The notes under the pieces: model-generated
The model's database searches: none
What the model was told of the DNA's origin: nothing
The model's input: only the letters and a program-made list of their open reading frames with translations
Shown: piece by piece, positions 1 to 6,745 of the stretch
Numbering within the stretch: position 1 is the first letter of the stretch
Layout: each line of letters begins with the position of its first letter
Made by a program: the position numbers and the translations under genes
DNA from: JBFWNZ01 sp050250795
Lineage (GTDB): Bacteria; Pseudomonadota; Alphaproteobacteria; UBA8366
Direction of reading: 5' to 3'
Assembly (NCBI GenBank): GCA_050250795.1
Contig: JBFWNZ010000192.1
Span: forward strand, 1 to 7,161
Length of the DNA stretch: 7,161 nucleotides

Positions 1-1261
1 GCTCAGCCTGATTCTGGGCCCCGACGAGACGCTGACCGGCGGCGTCGAGGAGACGGCACGGGAGTTCGAGGAGCGGACCGCCGATTACTGGCGTACATGG
101 TCGCGCCGTCTGGCCATTCCCTATGAGTGGCAGGATGCGGTGATCCGTGCCGCGATCACGCTCAAGCTATGCACGGTCGAGGAAACCGGCGCCATCGTCG
201 CCGCGATGACCACCAGCCTTCCGGAATCCCCCAACAGCGGCCGCAACTGGGATTACCGCTATTGCTGGCTGCGCGACGCCTTCTTCGTTGTTCGGGCTTT
301 CAACAGCCTGTCCGAAGTGGGGACGATGGAGACCTATCTCCGCTGGCTTGCGAATATCGTCTCCAACGCCAAGGGCGGCCACCTCCAGCCGGTCTATGGC
401 GTGGGGCAGGAGGCTGCGCTGACCGAATGGACGGTCGACAGCCTGCCGGGCTATCGGGGCATGGGACCGGTGCGTGTCGGCAACCAGGCCTGCGAGCACT
501 TCCAGCACGATGTCTACGGCAATGTCGTGCTCGGCGCGGCGCAGTCCTTCATCGATCACCGGCTGCACCGCCGCTCCGGGCCGGCCGAATTCGCGCGGCT
601 GGAGCAGATCGGCGAGCGCGCCTTTGCCCTTTACCGCGAACCGGATGCAGGGATGTGGGAATTGCGCTCGCGTGCGCGCGTGCACACCTCGTCCAGCCTG
701 ATGTGCTGGGCGGCTTGCGACCGCCTGGCGAAGATCGCCGATGCGCTCGGCATAAAGGATCGAACGGCTTTCTGGCGGGACCGCGCGCAGATCGTGAAAA
801 CGGCGATTTTGGATGGGGCGTGGAACGCCGAACGCGGGGCATTCGTTGAGAGTTTTGGTGGCAGGGAACTCGACGCCAGCGTTCTGCTGATGGCCGAGGT
901 CGGCTTCCTGCCGCCGGACGACCCGCGTTTCGTCTCGACGGTCGAGCGGATCGAAGAGGTTCTGGGGCGCGGGCCCTACATGCTGCGCTATGAGGCGGCG
1001 GACGATTTCGGGATGCCGGAGACCGCGTTCAACATCTGCACATTCTGGCGAATCGACGCGCTGGCGCGGATCGGCCGCGCGGATCGTGCCCGTGAAATTT
1101 TCGAGGCGGTCCTCGCCTCGCGCAATCACCTCGGCCTTCTGTCCGAGGATACCGACCCCTTGACCGGCGAGTTGTGGGGCAATTTCCCGCAGACCTATTC
1201 GATGGTCGGCATCATCAACTGCGCGCGTCGCCTCTCGCGGCCGTGGGAGGCGGTCGTGTGA
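1..1261 (+). CDS. GH15 family trehalase/glucoamylase-like hydrolase, 5' end outside window
   Basis: This is the C-terminal part (about 419 codons) of a glycoside hydrolase family 15 protein, whose members hydrolyse alpha-glucosidic bonds, here probably in trehalose or a related glucan, in the cytoplasm. The frame is open from base 2, and the codons before the first internal ATG (base 140) already read as typical family sequence (YWRTWSRRL), so that ATG is not the start. Full-length relatives are about 600 residues, so an N-terminal trehalase-like beta domain is expected outside the window. Visible (alpha/alpha)6-barrel motifs are NWDYRYCWLRD (245-277), the general-acid motif MWELR with Glu at 659-661, and the general-base motif GLLSED with Glu at 1145-1147, followed by GNFPQ. 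Both catalytic glutamates are present, so it should be active. It overlaps otsA by 4 bases, so the two are translationally coupled. Trehalase versus glucoamylase specificity cannot be settled; the otsA neighbour favours trehalose metabolism. Confidence 0.93.
   Translation, partial: LSLILGPDETLTGGVEETAREFEERTADYWRTWSRRLAIPYEWQDAVIRAAITLKLCTVEETGAIVAAMTTSLPESPNSGRNWDYRYCWLRDAFFVVRAFNSLSEVGTMETYLRWLANIVSNAKGGHLQPVYGVGQEAALTEWTVDSLPGYRGMGPVRVGNQACEHFQHDVYGNVVLGAAQSFIDHRLHRRSGPAEFARLEQIGERAFALYREPDAGMWELRSRARVHTSSSLMCWAACDRLAKIADALGIKDRTAFWRDRAQIVKTAILDGAWNAERGAFVESFGGRELDASVLLMAEVGFLPPDDPRFVSTVERIEEVLGRGPYMLRYEAADDFGMPETAFNICTFWRIDALARIGRADRAREIFEAVLASRNHLGLLSEDTDPLTGELWGNFPQTYSMVGIINCARRLSRPWEAVV
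1245..1250 (+). promoter_or_regulatory. Ribosome binding site of otsA
   Basis: GGGAGG lies inside the last codons of the GH15 gene, 7 bases before the GTG at 1258. It decides the otsA start: no ATG occurs between here and the conserved N-terminal motif, and the residues after the GTG match the family N-terminus exactly. Confidence 0.75.
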
Positions 1262-2640
1262 GCCGGCTGGTCGTCGTATCCAATCGCGTCGGAAGTCTGA
1301 AGAACTCGAACCAGGCCGGCGGTCTCGCAGTGGCCATGGCCGATGCACTGCGGGCAACCGGGGGGCTGTGGTTCGGCTGGAGCGGCGAGATCGACGAGCG
1401 GGCGGAGGAGGCCTCGCCGCAGATCGAGGAAGCCGGGCGGGTTCGGATCGCGACCATTCCGCTGACCGAACGCGAATACGCCGACTATTACCTCGGCTTC
1501 TCGAATCAGGAACTATGGCCGGTCTTCCACTACCGGCTCGATCTGGCGGCCTTCGACCGGGGATTCATCGCCGGTTACCGCCGGGTCAACCAGCGCTTTG
1601 CGCAGTCGCTGCTGCCGCTGCTGGCACAGGACGACACCGTGTGGGTGCACGACTATCACCTGATTCCGCTGGGTGCGGAATTGCGCGCACGCGGTGCGGG
1701 CCAGCGCATCGGGTTCTTCCTGCATATCCCCTGGCCGCCGCGTGCCGTCTTCGTGGCGACGCCGGAGCATGTCTGGCTGGTGCGGTCGATGTTCGCCTAC
1801 GACCTCGTGGGCTTCCAGACCGAGACCGACGCCGCGCATTTCCGGCGCTATGTGGTCGAGGAGATCGGCGGCACAGATCATGGGGACGGGCGGCTGACGG
1901 CCTTCGGGCGGACGATCCGGGCCGAGGTGTTCCCCATCGGCATCGACGTCGATGGCTTCCGTCGGATGGCGACCACGCGCGAGGCGATGGAGCAGATCGA
2001 GCGGCTCAAGCGGCGGATGCTCGGCCGGGCGCATATCATCGGCGTCGACCGGCTGGATTATTCCAAGGGATTGCCGGACCGGTTTCGGGCATTCCAGCGG
2101 CTGCTGGATCTCTACCCCCATAATCGCAAGGCCGTGACCCTGACCCAGATCGCGCCGCCGACGCGCGAGGACGTTCACGCCTATGCCGAAATCCGCGACG
2201 AACTGGCCCAGCTGTCGGGACAGATCAACGGTGCCTATGGCGATTTCGACTGGACGCCGGTGCGCTATATCCACCGTCCGGTGATGCGCCGGACGCTGGC
2301 GGCGATCTTCCGGTGCAGCGAGGTGGGGCTGGTGACGCCGCTGCGCGACGGCATGAACCTTGTCGCCAAGGAATATGTCGCCGCGCAGAACCCGGATTCG
2401 CCCGGCGTCCTCATCCTCTCGCGCTTCGCCGGGGCGGCCGAGGATATGGAGGAGGCGTTGATCATCAACCCCTACGATGTGGACGGGGTGGTGGAGGCGC
2501 TGCAGCGGGCGCTGTCCATGCGGGTCGAGGAACGCCGCGAGCGGCATGCGGCCCTGCTGGACCGCATCCGCAAATGCGATGTCGCGATCTGGCGCCGCCG
2601 GTTTCTCGATACGCTCCGCGCGGCGCGGGTGCCGGCTTAA
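1258..2640 (+). CDS. otsA: Trehalose-6-phosphate synthase (GT20)
   Basis: OtsA transfers glucose from UDP-glucose to glucose-6-phosphate to give alpha,alpha-trehalose-6-phosphate, the first step of cytoplasmic trehalose synthesis for osmotic and desiccation tolerance. The 460-residue length is normal. Substrate-site motifs of the family are present: SNR (8-10), the glycine pair at 21-22, WFGWSG (38-43), WVHDYHL (129-135, with Asp132), RLDYSKG (265-271, with Arg265 and Lys270 as the phosphate-binding pair) and RDGMNLVAKE (363-372, with Asp364 and Glu372). The start is GTG, not ATG: MSRLVVVSNR is the standard family N-terminus, and the reading frame further upstream belongs to the GH15 gene in another frame. 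GTG and the preceding TGA stop overlap as GTGA. No otsB follows; the next gene is convergent, so the phosphatase is probably upstream of the GH15 gene (inference) or elsewhere. The stop codon overlaps that of the opposing gene. Confidence 0.97.
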   Translation: MSRLVVVSNRVGSLKNSNQAGGLAVAMADALRATGGLWFGWSGEIDERAEEASPQIEEAGRVRIATIPLTEREYADYYLGFSNQELWPVFHYRLDLAAFDRGFIAGYRRVNQRFAQSLLPLLAQDDTVWVHDYHLIPLGAELRARGAGQRIGFFLHIPWPPRAVFVATPEHVWLVRSMFAYDLVGFQTETDAAHFRRYVVEEIGGTDHGDGRLTAFGRTIRAEVFPIGIDVDGFRRMATTREAMEQIERLKRRMLGRAHIIGVDRLDYSKGLPDRFRAFQRLLDLYPHNRKAVTLTQIAPPTREDVHAYAEIRDELAQLSGQINGAYGDFDWTPVRYIHRPVMRRTLAAIFRCSEVGLVTPLRDGMNLVAKEYVAAQNPDSPGVLILSRFAGAAEDMEEALIINPYDVDGVVEALQRALSMRVEERRERHAALLDRIRKCDVAIWRRRFLDTLRAARVPA

Positions 2641-3749
2641 TCCGCCGCGGCCGATGTCGCGTCGCAGTGCTGCCGGAAGCGCGGCATCACTTTCTCGGCC
2701 AGCAGCCGCATCGACTTCTTCCACAGCGCTGCGTCGTCCCAGTCATGGGCGACATAGAGCAGCGTGCCGAAGGGGCCGACCTCGTCGCGGAAGGCGATCA
2801 GCTTGTCCAGCACCGTGTCCGGGGTACCCGCCGTCACCATCGACTTGGCGACGTCGACCGGCGTCGTCTTCTCATCCGGCACGGATTCGTCGGGCTTCAG
2901 CAGGAACAGCGCCTTGCGCGGCGCGAACGCGCTCATCAGATACTCGAAATAGAACGAGAACACCCCGTCCGGCTTGGCGACGTAGTCCTCGGCCTCGGCG
3001 TCGCTGTCCATCACCATGATCGAGCGGGCGACGCGCCAGCGCGACGGGTCGGCCGGCCGGCCGCCCTCGGCGCAGCCTTCCAGAAAGATCGGCAGGTGCG
3101 TCTTGACGTAGCGCGGCTGGATGAAGTTGCCCGAGATCGGCAGCCAGCCCTGCTTGCCCGCGACCTTGGCGGTCGGCGAGTTGGGCGTGACGATGGAGAT
3201 GGCAAGCGGCGGATGCGGCAGCTGATAGGGCTTCACGATGCGCCCCACCCCGAAGCGGTCGTAGCGCGCGACATCCGTCAGCTTGAGGTTCCAGTACTTG
3301 CCGTTCATCTCGAAGGGCGGCTTCTCCGACCACAGGCGCAGCACCATGGAGATGGATTCCTGCACCATCTTCGCGCGCTCGGCCGGGTCGCCGACATTGT
3401 AGAGCTCCAGGTCGGAACTCAGGCTGCCCGGTCCGATCCCCATCAGGAAGCGGCCCTTGGCCATGTTGTCGAACATGGCGACCTGGCTGGCGACGGTCAC
3501 GGGGTTGGTCTGCGGCATGCAGATCACGCCGGTGCCGAACTTGATGTTCTTCGTCTGGTCGATCAGCGAGGCGCAGAAGGCGAGCGGGGCCGGGATCGGC
3601 TCGATGGTGGCGGTCATATGCTCGCCGATCCAGCATTCGCTGAATCCCAGCTGGTCGGCGAGGATGATCATCTCGCGGTCTTCCTGCAGCACCTCCGCAT
3701 AGTTCCGGTCCGGCCGGTGCACCGGCTGCATGAATGTCCCGAGTTCCAT
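2637..3749 (-). CDS. LLM class flavin-dependent oxidoreductase (luciferase-like monooxygenase)
   Basis: This 370-residue protein belongs to the bacterial luciferase-like TIM-barrel family, which uses reduced FMN (or in some members F420) to oxygenate or reduce organic substrates. Its style is closest to limonene monooxygenase/LuxA-type members. Visible features are the N-terminal strand ELGTFMQPVHRP, WIGEH (40-44, the EH of the active-site region), FGTGV (71-75), a conserved NP (82-83), KGRF (98-101), GIGPG (104-108), and a C-terminal family segment beginning TAGTPDTV. The start is the ATG at 3749, with GGAGAGG five bases upstream and a good promoter behind that. The frame stays open to 4064, but that part is antisense to the next gene and has no family similarity. 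The gene diverges from the hydroxyacid dehydrogenase gene and converges on otsA with overlapping stop codons. FMN with a separate reductase is more likely than F420 in a proteobacterium (inference). The substrate is unknown. Confidence 0.92.
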   Translation of the reverse strand: MELGTFMQPVHRPDRNYAEVLQEDREMIILADQLGFSECWIGEHMTATIEPIPAPLAFCASLIDQTKNIKFGTGVICMPQTNPVTVASQVAMFDNMAKGRFLMGIGPGSLSSDLELYNVGDPAERAKMVQESISMVLRLWSEKPPFEMNGKYWNLKLTDVARYDRFGVGRIVKPYQLPHPPLAISIVTPNSPTAKVAGKQGWLPISGNFIQPRYVKTHLPIFLEGCAEGGRPADPSRWRVARSIMVMDSDAEAEDYVAKPDGVFSFYFEYLMSAFAPRKALFLLKPDESVPDEKTTPVDVAKSMVTAGTPDTVLDKLIAFRDEVGPFGTLLYVAHDWDDAALWKKSMRLLAEKVMPRFRQHCDATSAAAD

Positions 3750-3754
3750 CGTTT

Positions 3755-3761
3755 CCTCTCC
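3755..3761 (-). promoter_or_regulatory. Ribosome binding site of the luciferase-like gene
   Basis: GGAGAGG on the minus strand, 5 bases before the ATG at 3749. It supports this start over in-frame upstream codons that run into the antisense of the neighbouring gene. Confidence 0.65.
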
Positions 3762-3792
3762 GCAGGGCTGGGGCGTGTTCGCGTTTGCGCGG

Positions 3793-3821
3793 ATGATAGG
3801 CGGGCCGATGCTGCGATGCAA
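3793..3821 (-). promoter_or_regulatory. Predicted sigma-70-type promoter for the luciferase-like gene
   Basis: On the minus strand, TTGCAT (3821-3816) is followed after exactly 17 bases by TATCAT (3798-3793). The -10 box matches TATAAT at five of six positions; the -35 matches TTGACA at the three most conserved positions (TTG). Transcription would start near 3786, giving a leader of about 37 bases that includes the Shine-Dalgarno sequence. Prediction from sequence only. Confidence 0.5.
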
Positions 3822-3849
3822 AGATGGTCGCATGACTTTCCGTCGCGCG

Positions 3850-3859
3850 GCGCATGCGC
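3850..3859. promoter_or_regulatory. 10-bp perfect palindrome in the divergent intergenic region
   Basis: GCGCATGCGC is a perfect palindrome lying just upstream of the predicted -35 box of the luciferase-like gene and 62 bases before the dehydrogenase start. It could be an operator half or core for a regulator of the divergent pair. Such GC-rich palindromes also arise by chance in DNA of this composition. No regulator gene lies in the window, and I saw no clear promoter for the plus-strand operon in the 172-base region. Confidence 0.2.
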
Positions 3860-3921
3860 TAAAGCTGGAGCGAGCGGGGACGAGACTGCAATGACCCCGC
3901 GGCCACCAGGGAGCGCCGACC

Positions 3922-4980
3922 ATGCCGATCGTAAAAGCCGACCGCCTCAAGACCATTGTCAGCACGCTTCTCGTCGCCTCCGGTGCGTCGAAGGAGGAGG
4001 CGGAGATCATCTCCACCCATTCCGTCGGCGCGAATCTCGCCGGCCACGATTCGCATGGCGTCATCCTGATCCCGACCTATATCGAGCGGGTCGAGAAGGG
4101 CCACATCGTACCGGGCGCGCCGATCGATGTGGTGCAGGAGAATCCGAACACCACGGTTATCGACGGCAATTGGGGCTTTGGCTACGTCGTCGCCGAGCAC
4201 GCGATGAAGACCACCATCGCCAAGGCGGCCAAGGGCGGCGTCGCGGCGGCGACCGTGTACCGGCAGAGCCATATCGGGCGGCTGGCCGACTATCCCCTGA
4301 TGGCGGCCGAGGCCGGCATGATCGGCATGATCACCGCGGATTCCGGGCGGTCGCCCAAGAATGTCGCGCCCTTCGGCGGACGCGAGGCGCGGCTCGGCAC
4401 CAACCCGATCTCCATTGCGGTGCCGTCGAATCTGGAGGGTCCATTCTACATCGACATGGCGACCTCGGCGGCGGCGGCCGGCAAGATCAAGGTGGCCGAG
4501 GCACGCGGCAAGTCCATTCCGATGGGCTGGGTGCTCGACAAGGACGGCAAGCACACCACCGATCCCAAGGCATTCAGCGCCGGCGGCGCGCTGCTGCCGC
4601 TGGGCGGCACCGATGGCGGCTATAAGGGCTATGGCCTGGGCGCGATGGTCGAGATCTTCTGCGGCCTGCTGACCGGGCTCGGCTTCGGTGTGGAGCCCTC
4701 GGGCCGGCACAATGACGGTGTGTTCATGGCCGCCTTCAACGTCAGCGCCTTCCGCCCGCTGGACACCTTCAAGCAGGATGTGACCGACTTCGCCCACTAC
4801 CTGAAATCGACGCCGCTGGCCGAAGGCTTCACCGAAATCCTCTATCCTGGCGAGATCGAGTTCCGGCAGACGCAGAAGCACCTGCGCGAGGGCATCGCCA
4901 TCGAGGACAAGACCTGGGCGAAGCTGAAAGAGATGGCGGCGAAGTACAAGGTCGCCGACCAGCTCAAGATGGACGAATAG
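3922..4980 (+). CDS. Ldh-family (malate/L-lactate dehydrogenase type) 2-hydroxyacid dehydrogenase, YbiC/HcxB-like
   Basis: This 352-residue protein belongs to the Ldh_2 (type 2 malate/lactate dehydrogenase) family: NAD(P)-dependent enzymes, unrelated to classical Rossmann LDHs, that interconvert 2-hydroxy and 2-keto acids in the cytoplasm. Motifs are NLAGHDSHG (38-46, with His45 the expected catalytic acid/base), QSHIGRL (115-121, with His117), RLGTNPIS (157-164), the segment around DMATSAAAAGK that opens the C-terminal half, YKGYGLGAM (234-242), and a C-terminal YPGEIE. These match the E. coli YbiC/HcxB (hydroxycarboxylate dehydrogenase B) branch, including Ala40 where other branches carry Arg. 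The start ATG at 3922 has AGGGAG (3908-3913) eight bases upstream. The stop lies 18 bases before the CoA-transferase start, so the two form an operon. The substrate is unknown; the context suggests a hydroxy acid intermediate of a degradation pathway (inference). Confidence 0.93.
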   Translation: MPIVKADRLKTIVSTLLVASGASKEEAEIISTHSVGANLAGHDSHGVILIPTYIERVEKGHIVPGAPIDVVQENPNTTVIDGNWGFGYVVAEHAMKTTIAKAAKGGVAAATVYRQSHIGRLADYPLMAAEAGMIGMITADSGRSPKNVAPFGGREARLGTNPISIAVPSNLEGPFYIDMATSAAAAGKIKVAEARGKSIPMGWVLDKDGKHTTDPKAFSAGGALLPLGGTDGGYKGYGLGAMVEIFCGLLTGLGFGVEPSGRHNDGVFMAAFNVSAFRPLDTFKQDVTDFAHYLKSTPLAEGFTEILYPGEIEFRQTQKHLREGIAIEDKTWAKLKEMAAKYKVADQLKMDE

Positions 4981-4998
4981 CGGCTAGGACGCCGCTCC

Positions 4999-6273
4999 AT
5001 GCCGAAAGTCCTCGACGCGGCGGAACTCGACATGGCGGCCCTGGTTCGTCCGGGCGACACCGTCGCCTGGGGCCAGGGCACCGGCGAGCCTCTGACCCTG
5101 TCCGAGGCGCTGGTGGCGCAGCGTGCGTCGCTGGGCGGGGGCGTGTCGCTTCTGCTGGGCACCCAGTTCTCGCGAACGGTGCGGCCGGAGCATGCGGACC
5201 ATCTGCATCTCAGCAGCTTCGGCGGCGGCGGGCGCAACCGGGCGCTGGTCGCGGCGGGCGTCCTGCACCTCATCCCCTGTCATTGGTCCGACACGCCGAG
5301 GCTGTTCGCGCGCGGTGCGCTCAAGGCCGATGTCGTGTTTGTGCAGGCAAGCGGGACGGGGCCCGAGGACGTGCTGTCGCTGTCGACCGTCAGCGCCTAT
5401 ATGTCCGCGGCGATGCGCCATGCCCGCACCGTGGTCGCCGAACTGAACGAGCAGGCACCCTGGACCTTCGGCACCGACCCCGCGCTGATGGAGCGCGTGG
5501 ATTATGTGGTCCGCACCTCGCGTCCGCTGATGGAGGAGGCGCCGGCCCCGGTCGGGGCGATGGAGCAGGCCATCGCCGCCCATGTCGGCCGCTATATCGA
5601 GGACGGGTGCACCCTCCAGCTTGGCGTTGGTGCGATTCCCGACGCGGTGCTGGCCACCTTGTTCGACCGCCGCCGCCTGGGCGTGCATTCCGGCGTGATC
5701 GGCGACCGGGTCGTGGACCTGATCGAATCCGGCGTGGTGGACAATTCGGCGAAGCCGGTCGATGCCGGCACCACGATTACCAGCCTGCTGTTCGGAACCC
5801 GGCGGCTGTTCGATTTCGCGCACCGCAACCCGGCGCTGCGGGTCGAATCCTTCCCCGATACCTATGCGCTGGATCGCATTACGCGCATGCCGCGGCTGGT
5901 CTGCCTCAACTCCGCCATTGAGGTGGACCTCACCGGCCAGCTCAACACCGAAATCGCGGGCGACCGGCATATCGGCACGGTCGGCGCGCTGGGCGACGTG
6001 CTGCGCATCGCCCGCATGATGCCCGACAGCACCTCGATCATTGCGCTGCCCTCGGCAACCGGCGACGGCAGCCGCTCGCGTATCGTGTCGCGCCTCGCCA
6101 AGGGGATCGCGACCAGCCCGCGCACCGATACCGACATCGTCATCACCGAGCACGGCGTGGCCGAACTCGCCGGTCAGCCGGTGGATGTGCGTGCGCGGCG
6201 CATGATCGCCGTCGCCGACCCGCGCCATCGCGAGACGCTGGAACGGGCCGCGCGGGAGGACGGGCTGATCTAG
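4999..6273 (+). CDS. Acetyl-CoA hydrolase/4-hydroxybutyrate CoA-transferase family protein with altered active-site motifs
   Basis: This 424-residue protein is full length for the family-I CoA-transferases that move CoA between acyl-CoA and a free carboxylic acid (4-hydroxybutyrate or acetate CoA-transferase, Cat1-like). The N-terminal half includes the glycine-rich SSFGGGGRNRAL segment and IPCHWSDTPRLF. The C-terminal half includes QLGVGAIPDAV (207-217, the oxyanion/CoA region), LNSAIEVDLTGQ (303-314), SIIALPSATGDGSRSRIV and ITEHGVAELAG. The usual HTEMxxDG segment reads HSGVIGDR (230-237) here, so the catalytic Glu aligns with Gly232. The usual GTGGQxD reads GTVGALGD (326-333). The protein may therefore be inactive as a classical ping-pong transferase, act differently (for example as a hydrolase), or use another residue. 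The start at 4999 has AGGA nine bases upstream. It is the second gene of the operon with the hydroxyacid dehydrogenase. Family assignment is firm; activity is not. Confidence 0.88.
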   Translation: MPKVLDAAELDMAALVRPGDTVAWGQGTGEPLTLSEALVAQRASLGGGVSLLLGTQFSRTVRPEHADHLHLSSFGGGGRNRALVAAGVLHLIPCHWSDTPRLFARGALKADVVFVQASGTGPEDVLSLSTVSAYMSAAMRHARTVVAELNEQAPWTFGTDPALMERVDYVVRTSRPLMEEAPAPVGAMEQAIAAHVGRYIEDGCTLQLGVGAIPDAVLATLFDRRRLGVHSGVIGDRVVDLIESGVVDNSAKPVDAGTTITSLLFGTRRLFDFAHRNPALRVESFPDTYALDRITRMPRLVCLNSAIEVDLTGQLNTEIAGDRHIGTVGALGDVLRIARMMPDSTSIIALPSATGDGSRSRIVSRLAKGIATSPRTDTDIVITEHGVAELAGQPVDVRARRMIAVADPRHRETLERAAREDGLI

Positions 6274-6278
6274 CCAGC

Positions 6279-6306
6279 AGTGGTCGTCAGCGGGCGGGCG
6301 ACCATT
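6279..6306 (+). terminator. Possible terminator hairpin after the CoA-transferase gene
   Basis: Six bases after the stop codon, 6279-6288 pairs with 6297-6306: eight Watson-Crick pairs and two G-U wobbles around an 8-base loop. The core is TGGTCG/CGACCA. The wobbles exist only in the plus-strand transcript, so it would be stronger for that direction. No run of T follows, so this is not a classical intrinsic terminator. It overlaps the 3' end of the converging GFA gene. Confidence 0.3.
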
Positions 6307-6691
6307 CCCCGTGGCGTGGGATATCTCCTTCATCGAGAAGCCATGGAACGTCATGGGACGTCCAAATGTGCATCGCGGGCGTTTGGCCCGGATCGTCATC
6401 GAGCGTTGGCACGCGCAGGATGATGTGCGCTTGAGCCGGTCGCTCCGCGATGAGGTGGGTTCCGCATACTGAGCAGAAGCGACGGAGCTTGCCGGGCGAG
6501 GATTCATAGGCTCGCAACAGTTCTTCGCCCGCAGTCCAGCGAAAGTGGTTCCGCAGAACGCCGGATGTGGTCGCATACGCGCTCGCGTGTGCTTTGCGAC
6601 ATGTGGCGCAGTGGCAGTGCCCGATCGGCATGTCGAGACCGTCGATCTCATAGCGGACAGCGCCGCACAAACAGCTTCCCCGTAAAGGCAT
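6287..6691 (-). CDS. GFA/CENP-V family zinc-binding protein
   Basis: This 134-residue protein (136 if the first ATG at 6697 is used) belongs to the GFA family, named after glutathione-dependent formaldehyde-activating enzyme; most members have no proven activity and several bind glutathione or zinc. Numbered from the 6697 ATG, the zinc-ligand cysteines are all present: SCLCG (Cys9, Cys11), HCHCATCRKAH (Cys28, Cys30, Cys33) and FCSVCG (Cys75, Cys78). Other family signatures are YESSPG (64-69) and the TLDDDPG segment with a downstream HIW. The start at 6691 is preferred because GGAG (6701-6698) is six bases upstream of it but touches the ATG at 6697. Hand counting gives about 62% GC over 6361-6660 against about 71% in two sampled stretches of the CoA-transferase gene, so it may be a recent arrival. 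It lies 48 bases downstream of the DUF35 gene on the same strand and could be co-transcribed. Its role here is unknown. Confidence 0.92.
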   Translation of the reverse strand: MPLRGSCLCGAVRYEIDGLDMPIGHCHCATCRKAHASAYATTSGVLRNHFRWTAGEELLRAYESSPGKLRRFCSVCGTHLIAERPAQAHIILRVPTLDDDPGQTPAMHIWTSHDVPWLLDEGDIPRHGEWSPAR

Positions 6692-6697
6692 CTGCAT

Positions 6698-6701
6698 CTC
6701 C
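6698..6701 (-). promoter_or_regulatory. Ribosome binding site deciding the GFA gene start
   Basis: GGAG on the minus strand abuts the first ATG (6697) with no spacer but is six bases before the second in-frame ATG (6691). Normal spacing favours the second ATG, which also gives the short N-terminus before the first cysteine motif that is common in the family. Confidence 0.5.
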
Positions 6702-6745
6702 GACGGCGTGTTCCGAACGTACCGATTGATACACGTCCGGGAGCC

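Noticed and set aside
1174..1257. An upstream ATG in frame with otsA that adds 28 residues
   Set aside because: The added residues lie inside the conserved C-terminal coding region of the GH15 gene and have no family match; the GTG at 1258 gives the exact family N-terminus.
2631..2651. GC-rich inverted-repeat bits (GCCGGC, GCCGCGGC) around the otsA stop as a possible bidirectional terminator
   Set aside because: They are short self-palindromes inside coding sequence without a stable stem between them or a T-run.
4036..4062. Ala40 in NLAGHDSHG where many Ldh-family members have Arg, at first seen as a missing residue
   Set aside because: The YbiC/HcxB branch normally has NLAGHDSHG, so this marks the subfamily and is not a defect.
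3750..4064. N-terminal extension of the luciferase-like protein by 105 codons
   Set aside because: The extension lies antisense to the start of the dehydrogenase gene and over the predicted promoter; family proteins begin at the ELGTF segment, and a good ribosome binding site precedes the ATG at 3749.
2313..4625. A very long open frame (770 codons) on the plus strand across the luciferase-like gene
   Set aside because: It is opposite and out of frame to two well-supported genes, its product is rich in Arg, Gly, Ala and His with no family resemblance, and long antisense frames are expected at this GC.
4984..6651. A 555-codon minus-strand open frame opposite the CoA-transferase gene
   Set aside because: It is antisense to a gene with clear family motifs, overlaps the GFA gene in another frame, and its translation looks like compositional noise.
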